Shown here piece by piece: positions 1-6,330 of a stretch of DNA of 64,000 nt. Source of the stretch: Myxococcus sp. RHSTA-1-4 (lineage in GTDB: Bacteria; Myxococcota; Myxococcia; Myxococcales; Myxococcaceae); assembly GCF_020037125.1 (NCBI RefSeq), contig NZ_JAIQDG010000044.1, positions 27,663 to 91,662 of the forward strand, in the 5' to 3' direction. The position numbers were made by a program, and so were the translations under genes. The notes under the pieces were generated by a model. That model was not told the origin of the DNA. It saw only the letters and a program-made list of their open reading frames with translations, and searched no databases. How positions within the stretch are numbered: position 1 is the stretch's first letter; each line of letters begins with the position of its first letter.

Positions 1-154
1 CACCTAGCAGGTTGGCAATCCACCCGCCAATCATGGCCCCGACGATGCCGGTGGCGATGTTGGCGAACAGCCCCATCCGGGCATTGGTGCCCTTGATCAT
101 GCTGGCAAGCCAGCCCGCGAGTCCTCCGAGCACCAGCCACGCGCAGATACCCAT
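1..154 (-). CDS. GlsB/YeaQ/YmgE-type small membrane protein (3' end cut off)
   Basis: The frame begins MGICAWLVLGGLAGWLAS at the ATG whose first base is 154, with a strong AAGGAGG ribosome site just upstream. It runs as two hydrophobic helices rich in small residues, with the GGLAGWLAS and ATGIVGAMIGGWIA glycine patterns typical of the transglycosylase-associated/GlsB family of about 80-residue inner-membrane proteins. The role of this family is poorly defined; members are often general-stress genes. The gene is interrupted by the window edge after about 51 residues, so the C-terminus is not visible. Confidence 0.8.
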   Translation of the reverse strand, partial: MGICAWLVLGGLAGWLASMIKGTNARMGLFANIATGIVGAMIGGWIANLLG

Positions 155-266
155 CACATCCTCCTTTGCCACCGGGTGCTATCAGACCCGACACCCCGGT
201 GCAGCCGGGCACTGTCTTCGCTACGGGTGAAGTGTCGGGGGATTGCCGCCCGGGCCCCGAAACGAC

Positions 267-332
267 GGCGCCCCGTGGCTCGCGCGGAGACACGGGGCGC
301 CAGTCGCTTGAAGACGCCCGGAGGCGGGCGTC
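267..332 (-). terminator. two tandem hairpins downstream of the chalcone-isomerase-like gene
   Basis: Two perfect inverted repeats follow the minus-strand stop at 347. The first met is an 8-bp stem at 313-320/325-332 with a 4-nt loop. The second is an 11-bp stem at 267-277/291-301 with a 13-nt loop. Only a weak T-rich stretch follows the second. The most likely role is transcription termination or 3'-end protection of the serC transcript. Confidence 0.55.
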
Positions 333-346
333 CGTGAAGGGGCCGC

Positions 347-904
347 TCAGTCCTTGCCGAGCATCCCGTCCTTGAGGCCGCCGTCCACCGGATTCTTCCC
401 CACGAAGACGGAGAAGAGCGCGTCCGCGAAGTCCTTGCCCTCCACGGTGATTTCCTTGCCGCTCTTGCTCTGCACGCGCGTGCCCTGGCCCGGCACGTAG
501 GTGAGGATGAGCTCGTCACCCTTCTTCACGTCGGTGACACCCGAGTTGAAGGTGTCCAGCCTGGGCTGGAGCTCCGCCATCTTCGAGCCTGCGTTCTTCT
601 TGAAGGCGTCGCCGATGGCGTCGGTAATGGTCTTCTTGTCCAGGTCGCGCAGCATGTACATGCGCACGCGCTTGATTTCGTCCGCGCTGATGAGCTTCGC
701 CCCGTCCTGGGACGGGTTCTCCACGTACAGCCCCGCCGTGTAGACCTTGAAGACGACCTTCTTGCGCAGGCCCACCCCGTTGAGCTTCAGCTCCTTGCCT
801 TCGACGGTGGCGGTCTCCGGATACTTCACGCCGGCAACCTCCTTGGCGAAGGCGGGGACCGCGAGCATCAGGGACAGCGCGACGGCGGACAGCGTGGCTT
901 TCAT
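347..904 (-). CDS. Secreted chalcone isomerase-like protein
   Basis: 185 residues with a cleavable signal peptide (MKATLSAVALSLMLAVPAFA). The mature part reads KEVAGVKYPETATVEGKEL, then KVVFKVYTAGLYVE and a C-terminal GKDFADALFSVFVGKNPVD. This is the bacterial chalcone-isomerase-like fold, found in periplasmic proteins of unknown substrate that probably bind fatty acid or another hydrophobic ligand rather than flavonoids. It lies 39 bp downstream of serC on the same strand and may be cotranscribed. I see no evidence for true chalcone isomerase activity. Confidence 0.8.
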   Translation of the reverse strand: MKATLSAVALSLMLAVPAFAKEVAGVKYPETATVEGKELKLNGVGLRKKVVFKVYTAGLYVENPSQDGAKLISADEIKRVRMYMLRDLDKKTITDAIGDAFKKNAGSKMAELQPRLDTFNSGVTDVKKGDELILTYVPGQGTRVQSKSGKEITVEGKDFADALFSVFVGKNPVDGGLKDGMLGKD

Positions 905-943
905 GAGACCTCCGGTTGGAACATCCGTGGGGTTGGACGCAGC

Positions 944-2032
944 CTACCCGCGCGTCTTCACGAAATGCTCCATGAAGGTGGCCAGGGTGCGCACATTGTC
1001 CACCGTCACCGCGTTGTACGTGGAGACGCGGATGCCTCCCGCGGTGCGGTGCCCCTTCAGTCCCACCATGCCGGCCTTCTTCGCCTCGGCGACGAAGGCG
1101 GCGTTCAGCTCCTCCGAGGGCAGGTGGAAGACGACGTTCATCACCGAGCGGGACTCGCGCTCCACGGGGGCGCGGTAGAAGTCCGGGTGCCGGTCGATGG
1201 CGCCGTAGAGCACCTGGGCCTTCTCCCGGTTCCACTGCTCCACCTGGGCAAGGCCGCCCACGCTCTTCATCCACGCCAGCACGTTGCGCACCAGGTAGAT
1301 GGCCAGGGTGGGGGGCGTGTTGTAGAGCGAGTTGTTCTCCGCGTGGGTGGTGTAGCGGAAGAACTTGGGGATGTCCTTGCGGCCGCGGGCGATGAAGCCC
1401 TTGTCGGCCAGCACCAGCGTCACGCCCGACGGGCCCAGGTTCTTCTGCGCGCCCGCGTAGATGAGCCCGAAGCGGCTCACGTCCATGCGCTTCCACATGA
1501 AGTCCGAGCTCATGTCCGCCACGAGCGGCACGCTCCCCACGTCCGGGAGGGTGTGCCACTGCGTGCCGTAGATGGTGTTGTTGGTGGTGATGTGGACGTA
1601 GGCGGCCTTGGCGTCCAGCTTCAGCTCGTCCTGGCGGGGCACGCGCGTGTAGTGCTTGTCCGGCTGCACCGTGGTGGCCGCGATACGGGGTTTCCCGTAG
1701 TACTTCGCCTCGTCGAAAGCCTTCTCGCTCCACACCCCGGTGATGAGGTAGTCCGCGCTCGTCTCCGGGGTGAGGAAGTTCATCGGCACCTGGGCGAACT
1801 GCTGCGAGGCGCCCCCGGTGAGGAAGAGGACTTGATGGGTGGCGGGAATACCGAGCAACTCGGTCAGCAGCGAGATGGCCTCCTCATGGACGGCCTCGTA
1901 CTCCTTGCCCCGGTGGCTGTGCTCCATGACGGACATCCCGGAGCCCTGGAAGTCGAGCAGCTCGTCCCGGGCCCGCTCGAGGGCCGGAAGGGGGAGTCCG
2001 GCGGGGCCGGGGTTGAAGTTGATGACGCGCAT
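944..2032 (-). CDS. serC: Phosphoserine aminotransferase SerC
   Basis: 362 residues, the usual SerC length. It converts 3-phosphohydroxypyruvate plus glutamate to phosphoserine in serine biosynthesis; family members also act in pyridoxal phosphate synthesis. It starts MRVINFNPGPAGLPLPAL, the standard SerC N-terminus, and contains GGASQQFAQVPMNFL and the PLP-lysine region IYAGAQKNLGPSGVTLV. The ATG at 2032 was preferred over in-frame upstream codons because it matches the family start and has an AAAGGA site upstream. It diverges from the sigma-factor operon at 2194. Confidence 0.95.
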   Translation of the reverse strand: MRVINFNPGPAGLPLPALERARDELLDFQGSGMSVMEHSHRGKEYEAVHEEAISLLTELLGIPATHQVLFLTGGASQQFAQVPMNFLTPETSADYLITGVWSEKAFDEAKYYGKPRIAATTVQPDKHYTRVPRQDELKLDAKAAYVHITTNNTIYGTQWHTLPDVGSVPLVADMSSDFMWKRMDVSRFGLIYAGAQKNLGPSGVTLVLADKGFIARGRKDIPKFFRYTTHAENNSLYNTPPTLAIYLVRNVLAWMKSVGGLAQVEQWNREKAQVLYGAIDRHPDFYRAPVERESRSVMNVVFHLPSEELNAAFVAEAKKAGMVGLKGHRTAGGIRVSTYNAVTVDNVRTLATFMEHFVKTRG

Positions 2033-2193
2033 GGCAGTGTCCTTTGGAAAATGAACGCCCGGGACGGCATTCTTCCCCCTGGTGGCCCCCCTGGGGCCAG
2101 CGTGAAGGAGACTGTCCGGCTGCTTCCCCGGGCAACCGGCGGGTTTTTCCCGGATGCGTGGCCGACGGAGGATTCCGCGGGTCTGGAGGTCAG

Positions 2194-2769
2194 GTGGGTT
2201 CCTCGGAGGGGTTGACGGAGTGGGTAAGGCGAGCGGCACGGGGGGAGACGTCCGCCTACAGCGAGCTATACCGGCGCTCCCGCCCCATGGTGGCGAGGCT
2301 GGTGGCGGGGTTTGCCCCGCTGGACCCGGACGAGGTGGAAGATGTCATCCAGGAGACGTTTGTCCGGGCGTTCCGGGCGCTGCCGCGGCTGAAGGAGGCG
2401 GGGGCGTTCGAGGCGTGGCTCCTGTCCATTGCCCGGAACCGGGCGCGGACGCGGCTGGAGCGGAAGGCGAGCACGCGGCGGCTGGAGGACGACGTGGCGG
2501 ACCCGGAGCCGGAGACGGTCCCCCACATCCCCGAGGCGCTCCAGCTGGAGCGCGACATCGAGGTGGTGCGGCGGCTCATCGCGGAGCTGCCGGAGGGCGA
2601 GGAGAAGCGGACGGTGCAGCTCTTCTACATTGAGGGCGAGCTGTCCGCTCGAGAGATTGCCGAGAAGCTCGGCGTGGGAAAGAGCGCGGTGACGATGCGG
2701 CTGGAGCGGTTCCGGTCCCGCATCAAGCGCGAGCTGCTCCGGCGGGTGCTCGCCGGTCGGTGGGAGTGA
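2194..2769 (+). CDS. ECF-type RNA polymerase sigma factor (caspase locus)
   Basis: About 191 residues if the GTG at 2194 is used (GGAGGT just upstream, though spacing is tight); the frame stays open upstream, so the start is uncertain. Region 2 is seen in DEVEDVIQETFVRAFRALPR followed by FEAWLLSIARNRARTRLE. Region 4 is seen in SAREIAEKLGVGKSAVTMRL. No regions 1 or 3, as in ECF sigma factors. The next gene starts 6 bp after the stop and encodes a membrane protein with a zinc-finger-like N-terminus, the usual arrangement of a sigma factor with its anti-sigma factor. It heads a five-gene operon with a caspase-like protease. Confidence 0.9.
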   Translation: MGSSEGLTEWVRRAARGETSAYSELYRRSRPMVARLVAGFAPLDPDEVEDVIQETFVRAFRALPRLKEAGAFEAWLLSIARNRARTRLERKASTRRLEDDVADPEPETVPHIPEALQLERDIEVVRRLIAELPEGEEKRTVQLFYIEGELSAREIAEKLGVGKSAVTMRLERFRSRIKRELLRRVLAGRWE

Positions 2770-2775
2770 GACGTG

Positions 2776-3591
2776 ATGAAACACCTGGATGCCGACGCGA
2801 TGAGCGCCCTGTCCCGCCGGGAGCCGGCGGCGGTGGCGTACTTCCGCGAGCACCTGGCCGCTCCGTGCGACACGTGCGAGGCCTTCCTCGCCACGCACTC
2901 CGGCCCCGACCTGCTCGACGGGCAGGTGGACTCGCTGCTGCTCGGGGTGGGCCCGACGGCGCAGAAGGCGGAGGACGCCCCCCTGGACGAGGTGGGCCTG
3001 GCCCGCGTGCGCCGGGGGATGAAGGGAAACCGGCCCGACATCCGGCGCTGGGGGCTGGTCGCGGGTGCCATCGCCGCGAGCCTCCTGGCGGTGGTGGTGG
3101 TGCCCCGGATGCGGGCGGAGGACCCGGCGGTGCAGGCCGGCACGGAGTGGGACGGTGTCAAGGGCCCCGCGGGCACCATCGCCCTGGAGCTGGCCGTCGT
3201 GGCTCGGAGCGCGGACGGCGCCCTCCGGCGGTTGGACCCCCAGTCCGCGGTGGCGGAGTCGGACGTGCTGCTGCTGCGCTACCACGCCACCGAGGCCGGC
3301 ACCGCCCTGCTCTTCCAGCAGCGGGCCGGCCAGGGGCCCGAGCTGCTCGGCCGCTTCCCGCTGGAGGCGGGGACGCATGACCTGGAAGGGCCGCAGGGGC
3401 TGGCCGGTGTGAGCCTGGAGGGCGAGTCCGGACCGGTGACGCTGTGGCTCGTGGGCTCGGCGGGTGGACAGGAGCCGTCACCTGACGCGGTGCGGGAAGT
3501 GTTGGTGGGTGGAAGCGCGGCGCGGGAGCGAAGCAGGCTGGCGGTGACGCGGTTCGACGTCAGCGTCCGAAGCGGTCAGAATCGCCGCTGA
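2776..3591 (+). CDS. Membrane anti-sigma factor with zinc-finger-like N-terminus
   Basis: 271 residues. The N-terminus has the motif FREHLAAPCDTCEAF, a His-x4-Cys-x2-Cys arrangement close to the zinc-binding anti-sigma motif, and very similar to the N-termini of the two CHAT proteins at 51-58 kb. A basic stretch (KGNRPDIRR) precedes a single membrane helix at roughly residues 95-112, so the N-terminus should be cytoplasmic. The periplasmic part resembles DUF4384-like domains seen next to caspase-like proteins. Inferred role: hold the upstream sigma factor until an envelope signal arrives. The ATG was preferred over the overlapping GTG at 2773. No experimental basis. Confidence 0.75.
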   Translation: MKHLDADAMSALSRREPAAVAYFREHLAAPCDTCEAFLATHSGPDLLDGQVDSLLLGVGPTAQKAEDAPLDEVGLARVRRGMKGNRPDIRRWGLVAGAIAASLLAVVVVPRMRAEDPAVQAGTEWDGVKGPAGTIALELAVVARSADGALRRLDPQSAVAESDVLLLRYHATEAGTALLFQQRAGQGPELLGRFPLEAGTHDLEGPQGLAGVSLEGESGPVTLWLVGSAGGQEPSPDAVREVLVGGSAARERSRLAVTRFDVSVRSGQNRR

Positions 3592-3595
3592 CCGC

Positions 3596-5242
3596 ATGAG
3601 TGTGAGGCGCCTTCTTCCCATCCTGCTGGCGGGCCTGGCTTCGTGCACGGGCCCCACTTCCTTGGAGAAGGGCGGACTCGTGCCGCTCCGGCTCGACGAG
3701 GAGGCGCTGTCCAGCGCGTACACCCCGCGGCGCATGGCGCTGCTGGTGGGCATTTCCGAGTTCGACGACCCACACTGGCGAGGCCTGCGCTACACCACCA
3801 AGGACGCCGCGGACCTGGCGGAGGCGCTGAAGGACCCGGCGCGCGGCCGGTTCGACCATGTGCGCGTGCTCACCCGCCCGGAGGAGACGACGCGCGCGTC
3901 CATCCTCGCGGCGCTGCGGCAGCTCAAGAAGGAGGCGCACCGGCCGGATGACGTGGTGGTGGTCTACTTCTCCGCGCACGGCACGCTGGCGCGCGACAAC
4001 CAGGGCGAGCTGCGGCGCTACCTGGTGACGCGCGACTCGGCCTACCGCTCCATTCCCCAGACGGCGCTCTCCATGGACGCGCTGAAGGCGGAGTTCGACG
4101 GGCTGGCCAGCCGGCGGCGGCTGCTGGTGCTGGCCACCTGCCACAGCGGCAGCGGCAAGTCGTTGCTGCCCAAGGAGCTGGAAGCGGAGCTGGCCGGAAT
4201 CAAGTCGGGCTTCTACGCGCGGCCGCTGGAGGAGTCGTCGCGCGCGTCCATGGTGTTCGCCGCCTGCGACTGGGGCGAGACGGCGCGCGAGGACGAGGGG
4301 CTGCGCAACGACATCTACACCCACTTCCTCATCGACGGCCTGGGCGGCGCGGCGGACCGCAACGTGGACGGCGCCGTCACCGCCACGGAGGCGCATGACT
4401 ACGCGCGCCGCCGCACCTTCGCCTTCACGGAAGGAAGGCAGCGCCCCTCGGCGGAAATCCTCGAGGTGGGCGCGGACCCGGTGGTGCTGTCGGGCAGCAT
4501 CGCCCGGACGGGCCGGCCGGAGCTGTTCTCCTACAACCCGCGGCTGGACGGCTTCACCCTCAAGGTGGACGGGGAGCCCCGCACGGAGCTGCCGGGCGGC
4601 ACGGCGGTGGTGCCCGGCAAGCGCACGGTGGAGCTGACCAAGGGCGACTCGGTGCTGGTGCGGCGCGAGGTGGACGTGGGCGCCGGAGAGCGGCTGCCGC
4701 TGGAGCGGCTGCTGTCGGAGGCCTTCCCGAGGCGCTCGCTGTCGCTGCTGGGCGGCATGTTCACCTTCGCGGATGCTCGCAGCCGCAACGAATTGCTGCC
4801 CCGGGCGCCGGAGGTGGCGCTATCGCTGCGGCTGGAGGACCGGCCGCTGCAGGACTTCGGGCTGCTCTTCGACGTGGGTTTCAGCACCGGCCGGCAGGCG
4901 CTCGTCATCGCGCCGGGCAGCGAGGTGCCCTTCAGCTACACCACCTTCACCGCCGGGGCGGCCCTGCCGTACCTGTGGCGGTGGGAGCGATTCACACTCT
5001 TCGCGGGCCCGCGTGTGGCCGCTCTCTATCTGGGGCGGTCCTTTGACGTGGAGGCCTTCGCCGGCGGCCAGAGTTTCTTCACGGTCAGCCCCGGCGTGGT
5101 GGGTGGCTTGGTGTGGCGGGTCGGGGAACGGTTGGAGCTGATGTCGCAGGCACAGCTCATGCTGACCTATGTGGTGGTGGATGGGCAGGGACAGGCCGTG
5201 GGCTTCACCGGCGGCTGGGCCGGTGTGGGGTATCGGTTCTGA
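3596..5242 (+). CDS. Caspase-family (C14) lipoprotein with C-terminal barrel-like domain
   Basis: 548 residues. A signal peptide ends in LAGLASC, so Cys17 is a likely lipid-anchored residue. The caspase fold spans about 45-300: MALLVGISEFDDPHWRGL opens it, His128 lies in VVYFSAHGT and Cys182 in LVLATCHSGSG, the expected catalytic dyad. After a PEGA-like segment (about 305-370), the last 150 residues alternate like an outer-membrane barrel and end in Phe (WAGVGYRF). A protease, lipobox and barrel-like domain in one chain is unusual. It starts 4 bp after the anti-sigma gene and overlaps the next gene by one base. Substrate unknown. Confidence 0.85.
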   Translation: MSVRRLLPILLAGLASCTGPTSLEKGGLVPLRLDEEALSSAYTPRRMALLVGISEFDDPHWRGLRYTTKDAADLAEALKDPARGRFDHVRVLTRPEETTRASILAALRQLKKEAHRPDDVVVVYFSAHGTLARDNQGELRRYLVTRDSAYRSIPQTALSMDALKAEFDGLASRRRLLVLATCHSGSGKSLLPKELEAELAGIKSGFYARPLEESSRASMVFAACDWGETAREDEGLRNDIYTHFLIDGLGGAADRNVDGAVTATEAHDYARRRTFAFTEGRQRPSAEILEVGADPVVLSGSIARTGRPELFSYNPRLDGFTLKVDGEPRTELPGGTAVVPGKRTVELTKGDSVLVRREVDVGAGERLPLERLLSEAFPRRSLSLLGGMFTFADARSRNELLPRAPEVALSLRLEDRPLQDFGLLFDVGFSTGRQALVIAPGSEVPFSYTTFTAGAALPYLWRWERFTLFAGPRVAALYLGRSFDVEAFAGGQSFFTVSPGVVGGLVWRVGERLELMSQAQLMLTYVVVDGQGQAVGFTGGWAGVGYRF

Positions 5243-6327
5243 TGCGCTCGACTCTTCACATCACGATGGCCGCCCTCGTCGCCCTGGGCATGGGGGCGTG
5301 CGGCAACCTGCGGAACGACCCGTTCCGGGTGGGCACCGTGCGCGGCCAGCTCACGGAGTACGACGCCGCCGTCGCGCTGGTGTCGCTGGTGGGCCAGCCC
5401 GGGGTGCGCAGCAACGTGGACGCCGAGGGGCGCTTCGTGCTGGAGGGCGTGCCCGCGGGCCCGGCCGAGCTCTTCATCGTCGCCACCGCCGAGAAGGCGA
5501 CGCGCGTGGGCGTGACGGTGCAGGGTGGGCAGTCCATCGATGTGAAGGGTGTGGCCCCGAAGGACGCGGGCTTCTTCGAGATGCGGGTGAAGTCCAAGGG
5601 CGGTGAGCTGCTGACGGGCGCGCAGGTGTCCGTGGTGGGCACGCCCTTCCAGCGGCTGCAGCTGGACTCCGAGGGGCGCCTGCGGGTGGGGCCGCTTCCG
5701 GACGGCTGCTACTCGGTGGCGGTGTCCGCCACCGGCTTCCCGATGCTCCAGGCCGAGGCGTGCGTGGGGCCGGGAGAGAAGAAGGAAATCAAGGTCGACC
5801 TGGAGGCGGCCGAGGACTACGTCAACCGCGGCTGCGTGGTGACGGGCTGCGCGGATGGCCTCGTGTGCGCGCCCAACAACAAGTGCGTCGAGTGTCATGC
5901 GGACTCGCAGTGCGGCGAGGGTCTCTCCTGCGTCGGCTTCCGCTGCGAGGGCCCTGGCGCGCAGTGCGCCGCGTGCGACGGGGACTGGAAGTGCCAGGCG
6001 GGCTCGAGCTGCCAGGAGCTGCCCGAGGGCGTCTCGGCGTGCGTGGTGCCGTGTGGCTCGGACTCCGGCGCGAGCACGTGTGACTCGGGCTTCACCTGCC
6101 AGGGCGGGCGGTGCCTTCCGGACGCGGCGCGCTTCGAGGGCTGCCATGCGCTGCCGGCCCTCAACACGCCCTGTGACGGGGACGCGCGGTGCCGTGACCA
6201 GGGCCTGACCGACGGGCTCTGCGTGGAGGGTGCGTGCACGGTGCCCTGCACCACGGACCGGGAGTGCCCGGGCACCTTCCTCTGCGAGGACTCCGCCGCC
6301 GGCCGCGTCTGCCGGCCGCGGCGCTGA
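5242..6327 (+). CDS. Cys-rich lipoprotein with carboxypeptidase-regulatory-like domains
   Basis: 361 residues. The start MRSTLHITMAALVALGMGAC overlaps the caspase stop codon (TGATG), indicating translational coupling. Lipobox GMGAC. Residues of about 25-190 look like one or two beta-sandwich carboxypeptidase-regulatory domains (RGQLTEYDAAVALVSLVGQ; SEGRLRVGPLPDGCYSVAV). The C-terminal 170 residues carry many Cys-x-x-x-Cys pairs of the Myxococcus surface type (CADGLVCAPNNKCVECH, GFTCQGGRCLP). It is probably a surface or periplasmic binding protein; its place in the operon suggests a partner or sensor component of the caspase system. Confidence 0.8.
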   Translation: MRSTLHITMAALVALGMGACGNLRNDPFRVGTVRGQLTEYDAAVALVSLVGQPGVRSNVDAEGRFVLEGVPAGPAELFIVATAEKATRVGVTVQGGQSIDVKGVAPKDAGFFEMRVKSKGGELLTGAQVSVVGTPFQRLQLDSEGRLRVGPLPDGCYSVAVSATGFPMLQAEACVGPGEKKEIKVDLEAAEDYVNRGCVVTGCADGLVCAPNNKCVECHADSQCGEGLSCVGFRCEGPGAQCAACDGDWKCQAGSSCQELPEGVSACVVPCGSDSGASTCDSGFTCQGGRCLPDAARFEGCHALPALNTPCDGDARCRDQGLTDGLCVEGACTVPCTTDRECPGTFLCEDSAAGRVCRPRR

Positions 6328-6330
6328 ACC

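Noticed and set aside
516..1733. 405-residue minus-strand open frame across serC and the chalcone-isomerase-like gene
   Set aside because: It is an out-of-frame shadow; its translation is Arg/Gly/His-rich with no family features, while serC in another frame is clear.
2083..2099. Hairpin TGGCCCC/GGGGCCA in the serC/sigma divergent region
   Set aside because: Single short GC-rich inverted repeat without other regulatory features; such repeats are expected by chance at this GC content.
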